DNA from: Candidatus Promineifilum breve
GTDB lineage: Bacteria > Chloroflexota > Anaerolineae > Promineifilales > Promineifilaceae
Direction of reading: 5' to 3'
Assembly (NCBI RefSeq): GCF_900066015.1
Contig: NZ_LN890656.1
Location: 434,001 to 498,000 of the forward strand
Length of the DNA stretch: 64,000 nucleotides
Shown: piece by piece, positions 39,250 through 47,540 of the stretch
How positions within the stretch are numbered: position 1 is the first letter of the stretch
How the letters are laid out: the number at the start of each line of letters is the position of its first letter
The notes under the pieces: model-generated
Told to the model about the DNA's origin: nothing
Databases searched by the model: none
Seen by the model: only the letters and a program-made list of their open reading frames with translations
Made by a program: the position numbers and the translations under genes

Positions 39250-41736
39250 ATGCGAAATTTACATAAACAAAGGAGCTTGGCGCAGTTGCTTATGATTGCT
39301 CCCATCCTCTTCACCTTCGCCATCGCCACCCACGTTGCCATCCACGTCCTCGAACGCGCCCCCCACGTCCAGGACTCGGTGACCTATCTCTTCCAGGCCC
39401 AAACGCTGGCCCGCGGCCGCCTGACCGCGCCTGCCCCGCCGCTGGCCGAAGCCGAGGCCACGCCCCACTTCGCCCAGGAGTTCCTGCTCGTGCGCCACGG
39501 CCGCTGGTTCGGCAAGTACACCCCCGGCTACCCGATGCTCCTGGCGTTGGGCGTACTTGTCCGCGCCCCCTGGCTGGTCAACCCGCTGCTGGCCGCGCTG
39601 GCGGTGGCGGTGATGTTCCCGTTGAGCAAGGAGTTGATGGGCGACCGCCGACGACAGACCGCTGACCACGTATTGACGGGCGACCGCCGACGACAGACCG
39701 CTGACCACGTATTGACGGGCGACCGCCGACGACAGACCGCTGACCACGAATTGACTGATGATGGCCGACAGTCAACAATCGACACCCAAAAAACAACCCA
39801 CACCCAAATAACTGACCCGCTGCCCACTCATCTACTGCTACCCCTCCTCCTGGCCCTCTCGCCCTTCTTCCTCATCATGTCCGGCAGCCTGATGGCTCAC
39901 ACCGCCGAATTATGGTGGACACTGCTCTTCATGTTGGCCTGGGCGCGGACGTGGCGCGGCGCGGTGGGACAAGGCGCGGCGGGGCAAAGCGGACAGCGCG
40001 GCCAAAGGCACTGGCCCGTCATGTCCGGCAGCCTGACGGCCCACACCGCCGAATTATGGTGGACACTGCTCTTCATGTTGGCCTGGGCGCGGACGTGGCG
40101 CGGCGCGGTGGGACAAGGGGGAAAGCGCGGCCAAAGGCACTGGCCCGTCATGTCCGGCAGCCTGATGGCCCGCACCACCGAACGATGGTGGACATCGCTC
40201 TTCATGTTGGCCTGGGCGCGGACGTGGCGCGGCGCGGTGGGACAAGGGAGAAAGCGGGGCCAAAGGCACTGGCCCGTCATGTCCGGCAACCTGATGGCCC
40301 ACACCGCCGAACTATGGTGGACATCGCTCTTCATGTTGGCCTGGGCGCGGACGTGGCGGGGCGCGGCGGGGCAAGGCGAACAGCACGGCCAAAGGCACTG
40401 GCCCGTCATGTCCGGCAGGCTGATAACCCACACCGCCGAACGATGGTGGACATCGCCCTTCATGTTGGCCTGGGCACGGGCCTGGCGCGGTGCGGCGGGG
40501 CACGGCGAACAGCGCGGCCAAAGGCACTGGCCCGTCATGTCCGGCAGCCTGATGGCCCACACCGCCGAGCTATGGTGGACAACGCTGTTCATGTTCGCCT
40601 GGGCGCGGGCCTGGCGCGGCGCGGCGGGGCACGGCGAACAGCGCGGCCAACGGCGCTGGCCCATCCTGGCCGGAATCGCCTTCGGCCTGCTCTTCCTGAC
40701 CCGCCCCTTCACCGCCGCGCTCATCGGCCTGACCTACGGCCTGACCCTGCCCTTCATCTACGCCTTTCCCCTGCGCCCCCGCCCCCCTGCTCCCCTGCCC
40801 TCTTCCTCCCCCCTACGCCCCCGCTCCCCTGCACCCCTGCCCTCTTCCTCCCCCCTGCGCCCCCGCTCCCCTGCCCCCCTGCTCTTCCTAGCCACCGCCG
40901 CCCCCTTCCTCCTCGCCCTGTTCGCCTATCAGGCGGCCGTCACCGGCGACCCTCTGACCGACCCGCGCCTGCTCTACTGGCCCTATGACCGCATCGGCTT
41001 TGGGCCGGACAGCGGCGAGCCGCAGAATGCCTTCACCTTCGCGCCCACGGCCGCCGGCCCGGCCATCCAATGGCTCACTGACCCCAGCCAGCCGCCGCGC
41101 GGCCACAGCCCGGCGCGCGGCCTCTACAACCTGGGCGTCAATCTGGACGCGCTGGAAAACATCTTGTTCGGCTGGCCGGCGCTGTTCAGTCTCAGCTTTG
41201 TCTGGCTGGCGTTCCTCTTGCGGCGGCCGACGCCCACCGATTGGCTGCTATTGCTCATGGTCGCCGCGGTGGGGGCGGGGCACGTGGCCTATTGGGCGTC
41301 GGGCGTGGCCTATGGCCCGCGCTATCTGTTCGCCGCGCTGCCGGCGCTGATCATCCTGACCGCCCGCGGCTTGGGCGCGCTGGCCGCCGTCGTCGGTCGC
41401 CGGCCCACGGTCGTCATCCTCGTCGCCCTGGCCGCCTACAGCTTGATGACCCTGCCCGGCCGCGTCGCCTCTTACCGCGATTACAACTTCGTCGATCCGG
41501 GCGTACGCGCCGCCGTGGCAGAAAGTGTCGAACCGCCGGCCCTGGTCTTCATCACCGCCAGCGCGACCGACTGGTGGGAGTACGGCGCGTTCTTCAGCGG
41601 CAATACCCCCTGGCTCGACGGCCCGGTGCTCTACGCCCGCGACCTGGGCCCAGACGAAAACGCCCGTCTGGCCCGCGAATTCCCCGGCCGCGCCGTCTAC
41701 CTGTGGCGCGATGGGCAGTTACAAACTGGGCCTTGA
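39250..41736 (+). CDS. GT-C type membrane glycosyltransferase (GT39-like) with internal tandem repeats
   Basis: An 828-residue multi-helix protein. The N-terminal half-helix, then HVQDSVTYLFQAQTLARGRL with an early-loop Asp (about 38), and GRWFGKYTPGYPMLLALG (about 84-101) fit GT-C glycosyltransferases using polyprenyl-phosphate sugars. Three in-frame arrays interrupt it: three 13-residue units (131-169), six 43-48-residue units each with a hydrophobic ELWWTxLFMLAWA helix (210-472) and three Pro/Ser-rich 14-residue units (507-548). The rest (550-828) has further helices and a soluble tail. Six copies change the helix count and perhaps topology, so activity is uncertain. The ATG at 39250 is preferred over a TTG six bases earlier. 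Confidence 0.78.
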   Translation: MRNLHKQRSLAQLLMIAPILFTFAIATHVAIHVLERAPHVQDSVTYLFQAQTLARGRLTAPAPPLAEAEATPHFAQEFLLVRHGRWFGKYTPGYPMLLALGVLVRAPWLVNPLLAALAVAVMFPLSKELMGDRRRQTADHVLTGDRRRQTADHVLTGDRRRQTADHELTDDGRQSTIDTQKTTHTQITDPLPTHLLLPLLLALSPFFLIMSGSLMAHTAELWWTLLFMLAWARTWRGAVGQGAAGQSGQRGQRHWPVMSGSLTAHTAELWWTLLFMLAWARTWRGAVGQGGKRGQRHWPVMSGSLMARTTERWWTSLFMLAWARTWRGAVGQGRKRGQRHWPVMSGNLMAHTAELWWTSLFMLAWARTWRGAAGQGEQHGQRHWPVMSGRLITHTAERWWTSPFMLAWARAWRGAAGHGEQRGQRHWPVMSGSLMAHTAELWWTTLFMFAWARAWRGAAGHGEQRGQRRWPILAGIAFGLLFLTRPFTAALIGLTYGLTLPFIYAFPLRPRPPAPLPSSSPLRPRSPAPLPSSSPLRPRSPAPLLFLATAAPFLLALFAYQAAVTGDPLTDPRLLYWPYDRIGFGPDSGEPQNAFTFAPTAAGPAIQWLTDPSQPPRGHSPARGLYNLGVNLDALENILFGWPALFSLSFVWLAFLLRRPTPTDWLLLLMVAAVGAGHVAYWASGVAYGPRYLFAALPALIILTARGLGALAAVVGRRPTVVILVALAAYSLMTLPGRVASYRDYNFVDPGVRAAVAESVEPPALVFITASATDWWEYGAFFSGNTPWLDGPVLYARDLGPDENARLAREFPGRAVYLWRDGQLQTGP
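39640..39756 (+). repeat. Three 39-bp tandem repeats in coding sequence
   Basis: Units at 39640, 39679 and 39718 encode GDRRRQTADHVLT (last unit HELT). The first two are nearly identical in DNA. They contain GACCGCTGACCAC, which resembles the dispersed R1-type motif. Confidence 0.95.
39877..40665 (+). repeat. Six tandem repeats of 129 bp in coding sequence
   Basis: Unit starts: 39877 (144 bp), 40021, 40150, 40279, 40408 and 40537 (129 bp each). Each encodes MSGxLxxHTAExWWTxLFMLAWARxWRGA followed by a GQG/GHG-rich, basic connector ending RHWPV. Units differ by scattered substitutions, so duplication is not very recent or has been followed by selection. Confidence 0.95.
40768..40893 (+). repeat. 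Three 42-bp Pro/Ser-rich tandem repeats in coding sequence
   Basis: Units at 40768, 40810 and 40852 encode PLRPRSPAPLPSSS-type sequence; the third diverges at its end. The DNA is almost pure pyrimidine on the plus strand (C-rich). Confidence 0.9.
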
Positions 41737-41741
41737 GATCA

Positions 41742-41832
41742 GTGGATAGTGGACAGCCGGCAGTGGACAGTGGGCAGTGGGCGGCCGGTCGCTTTCGCTA
41801 TCGCTATCGCAATCGCTATCGTTCTTCATCGG
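41742..41832. repeat. Repeat families R1 and R12
   Basis: AGTGGATAGTGGACAG-type units are followed by CGCTATCGCTATCGCAATCG-type units. The second motif recurs in reverse complement near 53375-53425. Confidence 0.8.
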
Positions 41833-41953
41833 TCAGCAATCGAAGACTTAAGCCCGTGGAGAAAATGAAAAGAATCATTCCCCACGCCCTCTGTGCAATC
41901 TTCGTTCCTAACCCGAACCTGTGCCATAATCCGCCCCACCGGAGAAAGCCACC

Positions 41954-42802
41954 ATGACCGAAGAAGTAGTTTGGGAATACGACCACGAATTACCGTACGA
42001 CGATGACCAACCGCGCGACGCCGCCGCCGCCGGCCGCCGTCTGCTGGAAGGCAACGCCACCTTCGCCCGCTTTTTCGAGCCGCGGCCGAATACCGCCCCG
42101 GTGCGCCCCATCCTCCACCTCTCGCCGCGCAACGTGGGCATCGGCGGCGCGCCGGGCGAGGCCCCCACGCAAGCCCCCTTCGCCGCCTTCCTCAGTTGCG
42201 CCGACGCCCGCGTGCCCGTGGAACTGATCTTCGGCCAGCAGGCCAACGACCTGTTTGTCGTGCGGTTGGCCGGCAACGTGTTGGGCGAGGAGTGCCTGGG
42301 TAGCCTGGATTACGCCGTCGAGCGGTTGGCGACGGTGCGGCTGCTGGCCGTGCTGGGCCACACCGGCTGCGGCGCGGTGACGGCCGCCGTCGATGCCTAC
42401 CTGTCCCCGGCCGGCTATCTGGGGCTGGCCGCCGATTTGCCGCTGCAAGCCATCATCGGCCGGCTCATGCCCCCCACCCATAGCGCCGCCATCGCCCTGG
42501 CCGCCGTCCATGGCCCGACCGTCGTCGCCCGCCCCGGCTACCGGCAGGCGCTCATCGAGACCACGGTCATGCTGAACGCGGCCCTGGGTGCGGCCGTGCT
42601 GGCCCGCCGCTTCCACGACGCGCTGAGCGACCGCCTGCAAGTGCTGTTCGCCACCTACGACCTCGGCCGCCGCACCGTCGGCCTGCCGGATGAGACCGGC
42701 GAATGGCAGCCCGGCCTCTATGCCCCGCCCGGCGAACAGGGCGAACTGGAGCAGCTGGGCCGCCGCCTTGCCGCCAGCCGGTTGGTGGCCGAACTACTGT
42801 GA
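41954..42802 (+). CDS. Beta-class carbonic anhydrase
   Basis: A 282-residue enzyme interconverting CO2 and bicarbonate. The zinc and catalytic residues are all present: Cys82, Asp84 and Arg86 in SCADARVP, and His136 and Cys139 in HTGCGAV. RLAGNVLGEECLGSLDYAVERL is the typical helix between them. The N-terminal 70 residues and the C-terminal 70 residues (about 210-282) are longer than in the minimal enzyme. An extended -10 (TGCCATAAT, 41922-41930) and GGAG lie upstream. Confidence 0.93.
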   Translation: MTEEVVWEYDHELPYDDDQPRDAAAAGRRLLEGNATFARFFEPRPNTAPVRPILHLSPRNVGIGGAPGEAPTQAPFAAFLSCADARVPVELIFGQQANDLFVVRLAGNVLGEECLGSLDYAVERLATVRLLAVLGHTGCGAVTAAVDAYLSPAGYLGLAADLPLQAIIGRLMPPTHSAAIALAAVHGPTVVARPGYRQALIETTVMLNAALGAAVLARRFHDALSDRLQVLFATYDLGRRTVGLPDETGEWQPGLYAPPGEQGELEQLGRRLAASRLVAELL

Positions 42803-42935
42803 AAATTACACAGAGGACACAGAGGAACACAGAGAAAACACGGAGAGCCGATTAAAGTAAAGGCCACGGCTTGTTATCTTTTCTCTTCACTCTGCGCCCT
42901 CTGTGTCCTCCCTCGGTGACCTCTGTGTAACTTCT
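42803..42935. repeat. Palindromic repeat, family R3
   Basis: TTACACAGAGGACACAGAGG ... CCTCTGTGTCCTCCC and ACCTCTGTGTAAC arms, between the convergent carbonic anhydrase and BtrH-like genes. Confidence 0.8.
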
Positions 42936-42954
42936 TACTAGAAGAACCGTCGCT

Positions 42955-44166
42955 TTAGCTCATTGCATCCTTCAGCACCGCGACCGCCCCGGCCTCCACG
43001 TCATGGACGGCCAGCACCTGTTCGGCCAGCCGTTGCCGAAAGGCCACCACCTCGGCCGCGGATAGAGGGAAATCGGCCTCGGCGGCGACCATGAGCGCGT
43101 CCAGTTGGGCATCGATGGCTTTCATCTCGTCCAACGCGCCGTTGCCCCGCGCCAGAAAGGCGTGATGGCGGCGCAACAGCAATTCACGGGTCAGGCGCAG
43201 CGGCTCAACCGCGTCGGGCAAGAGGGCCAACGTCAATTCCCGCCACGCCTCGGCCGCCGTCCGGAAGTGCCCGGCGGCCGAGTGTAGCCCCGGCCGGCTC
43301 AGGATTCCCGCCGCCTCATCCAGAAAGTCGGCGTAGAGCTTGCGCCCGGCATAATCGCCCTTATCCAGGCCGAACAGGGCCACGTCGGTGAAGACGCTCG
43401 ATAGCCCGGCCAGCATCTTGCGCCCAGCGGGGAAGACGCGCTCCCAACTGGTGCGCCCCCTGGGGTTGGTCAATTGGGCCGCCCACCAGTGGCAGGCGGC
43501 CAGGCCGAAGTTGTTCTTGCTGCCGCGCGGCGGCGCTTCGGTGTAGAGGCGGAGGCAATCCCCGATGCCGGCGGCGACGGCCGCGGGCAGCTTGGCCGGG
43601 TCGGGCGCTTCCAGCGTCATCAGGCGGTGCTTGTTGTTCTTGGCCCGGCCGCGGGCGGCGGCCAGTTCGCCGGTGGTCGTCGTCAGGCCCAGCCGCGCCC
43701 GGTCGGCGATGAGCACCCGGTCGGCGGCCGTGTCGTAGCCGTAGACCAGCACCGGGAACATGGCCCACATGCCATCGTCGAAGGCCAGGCCGTTATAGGG
43801 CAGGCCCCACACGTCGGCCCAGACCAGGGCCGGCGTGCCCTCCTCCAGCGCCGCCAGCAGATTGCGCTCGGCCGTCGCCGGCTTGGCCGTGTGCTGCACG
43901 TTCTGGGCCACGCCCAGGCGCGAGAGCATCGTATCCCACGGGTCGAACGTGTTGCGCGTCAGGATGCGGGCCATCGGGTCGTACCCCTCGTAGGCGAAGG
44001 AGAAGTAGCCCATCACCGCCCCGCCGCTGACGCCCAGCAGCAGGGCCTCGCTATACGGCCGCCCCGTGTGTGGGGCGGTGAGGCCGCGATAGGCGAAGTA
44101 GTTGGCGACACTGCCGGTTTCCCAATGGCGGCCGTCGAATTGCTGGTACGCTTCTAATATGGTCAT
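42955..44166 (-). CDS. BtrH N-terminal domain / DUF4872 protein lacking the usual cysteine
   Basis: A 403-residue protein related to butirosin biosynthesis protein H. BtrH transfers an acyl group from carrier protein using a papain-like Cys. Here the expected start, Cys-x-x-x-(G/S) after the first helix, reads FDGRHWETGSVANYF: Trp stands where Cys is expected. The SEALLLGVSGGAVMGYF block (about 39-55) and the DUF4872-type C-domain (about 180-370) are otherwise well formed. It may be a non-catalytic or altered-activity relative. No peptide, polyketide or aminoglycoside cluster is nearby. Confidence 0.78.
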   Translation of the reverse strand: MTILEAYQQFDGRHWETGSVANYFAYRGLTAPHTGRPYSEALLLGVSGGAVMGYFSFAYEGYDPMARILTRNTFDPWDTMLSRLGVAQNVQHTAKPATAERNLLAALEEGTPALVWADVWGLPYNGLAFDDGMWAMFPVLVYGYDTAADRVLIADRARLGLTTTTGELAAARGRAKNNKHRLMTLEAPDPAKLPAAVAAGIGDCLRLYTEAPPRGSKNNFGLAACHWWAAQLTNPRGRTSWERVFPAGRKMLAGLSSVFTDVALFGLDKGDYAGRKLYADFLDEAAGILSRPGLHSAAGHFRTAAEAWRELTLALLPDAVEPLRLTRELLLRRHHAFLARGNGALDEMKAIDAQLDALMVAAEADFPLSAAEVVAFRQRLAEQVLAVHDVEAGAVAVLKDAMS

Positions 44167-44180
44167 GCGCTATCTCCTCA

Positions 44181-44325
44181 TGTAGGGCGGGATGGCATCC
44201 CGCCCCGTTGTCCAATTGCGTTACAGATGGGCGGGATACCATCCCGCCCTACAAGCCGGCGGGATACCGTGCCGCCCGTTGTCGAATTGCGTTACAGATG
44301 GGCGGGATACCATCCCACCCTACAA
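44181..44325. repeat. Repeat family R7, three copies
   Basis: GTAGGGCGGGATGGCATCCC, GGCGGGATACCATCCCGCCC and a third copy alternate with TTGTCGAATTGCGTTACAGA spacers. The whole block is duplicated in tandem between divergent genes. Confidence 0.85.
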
Positions 44326-44398
44326 ATAATAAACGATCTGCCCGGCGAATGGGCAACGGAGAGACATACGCGTAAACCTGACAGGTAGCGCCGCGTTG

Positions 44399-44407
44399 TG
44401 TTAAAAT
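44399..44407 (+). promoter_or_regulatory. Extended -10 promoter of the gene at 44415
   Basis: TGTTAAAAT (TGn plus TAAAAT) ends seven bases before the ATG at 44415; leaderless start predicted. Confidence 0.45.
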
Positions 44408-44414
44408 CGTGCCT

Positions 44415-45185
44415 ATGTTCGCCTCCACGCCGAACCCCATCGTCCTCCATGCCGACCAGGAACACAGCGGCATCCGCATGGCGATTTTCCTATCCTTGTT
44501 CGCCGCGCTGCTCATCGCTTTTCTATTGGCCCGCTGGCTGCTGCTACTGTTTGCCCCCCCGGCCATTCAGGACTACACGATATTTCTGGCCTGTGTCGGC
44601 GCGGTGCCGCTGGCGCTGCTGTCCATCTGGGTACTGGAGAAGGGACTCAAGCGCGTCTGGCACAGCGGCCTGAGCCTGGTGCTCGACGGCCGCGGCCTGG
44701 CCGTCCACGACCGCCGCGACGGCGCGGTCGTCGATCCCACGGCTCCCCCGGCCTTCCTGTGGGCGGCCAATATGGGGCAACTGAACTGGTACTTTCGCCT
44801 CAGCGGCTACCCGCGCGGCGGCCGGGAGCGGCGCGCCCCGGCCAAATGGCTCTGTCTGGCGACCGAGCTGCAACAGGACGACGTCCGCCTGAGCATCTTC
44901 ACCTTCATGTCGCCCGCCGCCGCCAAGCCCTGGACCGACGACCCGCGCCAGGGCTACCACATCATCAACCCGACCGAACTCTACGACCGCTCGGCCCGTT
45001 CGCGCATCGGCCCACCGACGCGGCCGAACATCCCCCACCGCCTGCTGCAAACCAAAGATGCCCGCTACTGGCTGGCCGAGCGCCGCCGCTGGGAGTTCGG
45101 CATCGAATTGACGCCCGACGACTTCGCCACCCTGCTGCGCAGTGTGGCCGCCGGGCGGGCCGGAATCGTTTCATATTCGCCCTAG
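44415..45185 (+). CDS. Hypothetical protein with two N-terminal membrane helices
   Basis: A 256-residue protein of unknown family. Two hydrophobic helices (about 23-44 and 52-76) sit near the N-terminus, then a cytoplasmic basic/beta region with WHSGLSLVLDGRGLAVHDRRDG resembling PH-like membrane-associated domains, and a C-terminal part rich in Arg. The gene is followed 36 bases later by the acyl-CoA dehydrogenase and may be co-transcribed. The GTG six bases upstream is an alternative start. Confidence 0.65.
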   Translation: MFASTPNPIVLHADQEHSGIRMAIFLSLFAALLIAFLLARWLLLLFAPPAIQDYTIFLACVGAVPLALLSIWVLEKGLKRVWHSGLSLVLDGRGLAVHDRRDGAVVDPTAPPAFLWAANMGQLNWYFRLSGYPRGGRERRAPAKWLCLATELQQDDVRLSIFTFMSPAAAKPWTDDPRQGYHIINPTELYDRSARSRIGPPTRPNIPHRLLQTKDARYWLAERRRWEFGIELTPDDFATLLRSVAAGRAGIVSYSP

Positions 45186-45221
45186 TGGCGCGATGCCTAA
45201 TTGACACGGGAGACACTTGCC

Positions 45222-46385
45222 ATGTTCGACTTTATCACCGAAGAACACAAAATGATCCAGGCCGCGGCGCGCGACTTCGCCCGCAACTCCATCGCCCCCA
45301 TCGCCACCGAACACGACGAGACGGGCGAGTTCCCGCTGGCGACGGTGCGCGAGATGGGCCGGCTGGGCTTCATGGGCATTGAGGTGCCGGAAGAGTACGG
45401 CGGCGCGGGCATGGACACCATCGCCTACGTGCTGGCGATGGTCGAAATCTGCAAGGCCGACGCCAGCCACGGCACGATCATGTCGGTCAACAATTCGCTC
45501 TACGCCCACGGGCTGCTGAAATTCGGCACGGAGGAGCAGAAGCAGAACTATCTGGTGCCGGTGGCGACGGGGCAGAAGATCGGCGCCTATAGTCTGACCG
45601 AGCCGATGAGCGGCAGCGACGCGGGCACGATGAAAAGCCGGGCCACGCTGAACGAGGCGGGCACGCATTACGTCATCAACGGCCGCAAATCGTGGGTCAC
45701 CTCGGCCCCCTATGCCGACACCGTCATCCTGTTCACCATGACCCAGCCGGACAAGGGGCACAAAGGGGTGACGGCGTTCATCATCGACACCGACCAGCCG
45801 GGCTTCAGCCGGGGCAAGAAGGAGCCGAAGCTGGGCATTCGCGCCAGCGCCACCAGCGAGATCATCTTCGACAACTACGAGTGCCCGGTGGCGAACCGGC
45901 TGGGGGCCGAGGGCGAGGGGTTCAAGATCGCCATGACCGTCCTCGACGCCGGTCGCATCGGCATCGCCTCGCAGGCGCTGGGTATCGCCGAGGCCGCGCT
46001 GGAGGCCAGCATCGCCTATGCCCGCGAGCGCGAGGCATTCGGCCAGAAGATCGGCGAGTTCCAGATGATCCAGCAGAAGCTGGCCGATATGAAGTGCCGG
46101 GTGGATGCCAGCCGGCTGCTCATCTATCAGGCGGCGCTGGCCAAGATGGCGACGACCCGCGGCGGCGGCCGTTACTCGATGGAGGCCAGCATGGCCAAGC
46201 TGTTCGCCAGCGAGTCGGCCATGTACGTGACCACCCAGGCCATCCAGATTCACGGCGGCATGGGCTATAGCAAGGAGATGCCGCTGGAGCGCTACTTCCG
46301 CGATGCCAAGATCACCGAGATCTATGAGGGCACGAGCGAGATCCAGCGCATGGTCATCGCCCGCTCGCTGACTGGTCTGCGGTAG
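45222..46385 (+). CDS. Acyl-CoA dehydrogenase (short/medium-chain type)
   Basis: A 387-residue FAD enzyme that introduces the alpha-beta double bond into acyl-CoA. N-domain (about 5-115); YSLTEPMSGSDAGTM (about 127-141) binds FAD and substrate; WVTSAPYADTVILF; C-domain with QAIQIHGGMGYSKEMPLERYFRDAKITEIYEGTSEIQR, in which the Glu of YEGTSE (about 370) is the catalytic base. Position of Glu and length point to butyryl/short-chain enzymes. Consistent with the mutase and MaoC genes in the same region. Electrons would pass to an ETF not encoded here. Confidence 0.93.
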   Translation: MFDFITEEHKMIQAAARDFARNSIAPIATEHDETGEFPLATVREMGRLGFMGIEVPEEYGGAGMDTIAYVLAMVEICKADASHGTIMSVNNSLYAHGLLKFGTEEQKQNYLVPVATGQKIGAYSLTEPMSGSDAGTMKSRATLNEAGTHYVINGRKSWVTSAPYADTVILFTMTQPDKGHKGVTAFIIDTDQPGFSRGKKEPKLGIRASATSEIIFDNYECPVANRLGAEGEGFKIAMTVLDAGRIGIASQALGIAEAALEASIAYAREREAFGQKIGEFQMIQQKLADMKCRVDASRLLIYQAALAKMATTRGGGRYSMEASMAKLFASESAMYVTTQAIQIHGGMGYSKEMPLERYFRDAKITEIYEGTSEIQRMVIARSLTGLR

Positions 46386-46393
46386 ATGGGAAG

Positions 46394-46712
46394 AATTGGC
46401 TACTGATTTAGACGGAAGAAACGGATTCAAGAAGATTAAGAAATGGCTACGGATTGATACGGACGATACGGATTTAACAGGTCAATCCGTTCTTTCCGTT
46501 TACATTAGTAGCCAATTCTTCATCGTCTAAGAATTGGCTACGGATTGATACGGACGATACGGATTTAACAGGTCAATCCGTTCTTTCCGTTTAGATCAGT
46601 AGCCAATTCTTCATCGTCTAAGAATTGGCTACGGAGTTAGACAGACGAGACGGATTTATTAAATCATCAGGATAATCCGTTCTTTCCGTTTAAATCCGTA
46701 GCCAATTCTTCA
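46394..46712. repeat. Repeat family R4, tandem array
   Basis: After a partial copy, units starting at 46440, 46531 and 46622 repeat with a 91-base period. Each runs from GAATTGGCTACGGAT to GTAGCCAATTCTTCATC, so each is itself a palindrome. The 324-base gap between the acyl-CoA dehydrogenase and SDR genes holds nothing else. Confidence 0.9.
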
Positions 46713-47522
46713 TCCCAACAGTTGCTTCATCCGGTTATACATGAACCGCGTGGCCCGTTTGGGGCTGAGGCGATAGAGCCAGTTCATCATCTTGGCGTCG
46801 TTGCCGATGTAGACCTGAAAGGCGTCGTTCTCGATGCCATTGAGGATGATCTCGGCCGCGTCTTCGGCCGAGGTGGTGGGGAAGCTCTGCGCCGCGTCAT
46901 CGGTCGCCGCCGCCGGGGCGGCAATGACCACGCCCGAGTTCTGACTGATATTGGTGGCGATGGCCCCCGGAAAGACGACCGTAACCCGCACGTTGGTCTC
47001 GGTTAGCTCGGAAAACAGCCCCTCGGTCAGCAGCTTCACCCCCGCCTTCGACGCGCCATAGAGCGATTGGCCGGGCACGGGGAAGAAGCCGCCCATGCTG
47101 GAGACGTTGACGATGTGGGCCGCCGGCCGGGTAAGCAGATGGGGCAAAAAGGCCTTGGTCATGTAGATGACGCCGTAGAGATTGACGTTGAGCACGCGCT
47201 CGATGGCGTCATAGTGCAACTCATTCAGGCGCACGAACGGCTGGATGATGCCGGCGTTGTTGATGATGCCATCGACCGCGCCGTGGGCGGCGATGACCGC
47301 CGCCGGGAGGGCCGCGACGGCCGCGCGGTCGCTCACATTCACCACGTGGCGGCTGACTTTGTCCCGCTGCGGCCCAGCCAGCTCATATGTCTCGTTGAGC
47401 GTCGTCTCGTTCAGGTCCGCGGCGGCCACCCGCGCCCCGCGCTTGAGCAGCGCCAACACCAGCGCCCGCCCCATCCCGCTACCCGCGCCCGTCACCACGA
47501 TTACTTTGTTGTTGACTTTCAT
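46710..47522 (-). CDS. Short-chain dehydrogenase/reductase
   Basis: A 270-residue SDR. TGAGSGMGRAL (residues 11-21) is the NAD(P) motif, NNAGI follows (about 92-96), Ser in VNVSSMGG, and the catalytic pair YGASKAG (Tyr about 158, Lys about 162). Classic SDR length and cytoplasmic location. An MNWLYRLSPKRATRFMYNRMKQ tail extends beyond the core fold. The oxidised or reduced substrate is not predicted. It is not in an obvious operon; the gap to YggT contains repeats. Confidence 0.9.
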   Translation of the reverse strand: MKVNNKVIVVTGAGSGMGRALVLALLKRGARVAAADLNETTLNETYELAGPQRDKVSRHVVNVSDRAAVAALPAAVIAAHGAVDGIINNAGIIQPFVRLNELHYDAIERVLNVNLYGVIYMTKAFLPHLLTRPAAHIVNVSSMGGFFPVPGQSLYGASKAGVKLLTEGLFSELTETNVRVTVVFPGAIATNISQNSGVVIAAPAAATDDAAQSFPTTSAEDAAEIILNGIENDAFQVYIGNDAKMMNWLYRLSPKRATRFMYNRMKQLLG

Positions 47523-47540
47523 TGGAATCCCCCTCGAAAA

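Noticed and set aside
39640-40665. CRISPR array
   Set aside because: Units are contiguous with no unique spacers, lie in one open frame, and no cas genes are present.
39897-40724. Open frames on minus strand and in another plus frame across the 129-bp array, themselves repetitive
   Set aside because: Any frame across an array whose period is a multiple of three is repetitive; only the called frame continues into membrane helices on both sides.
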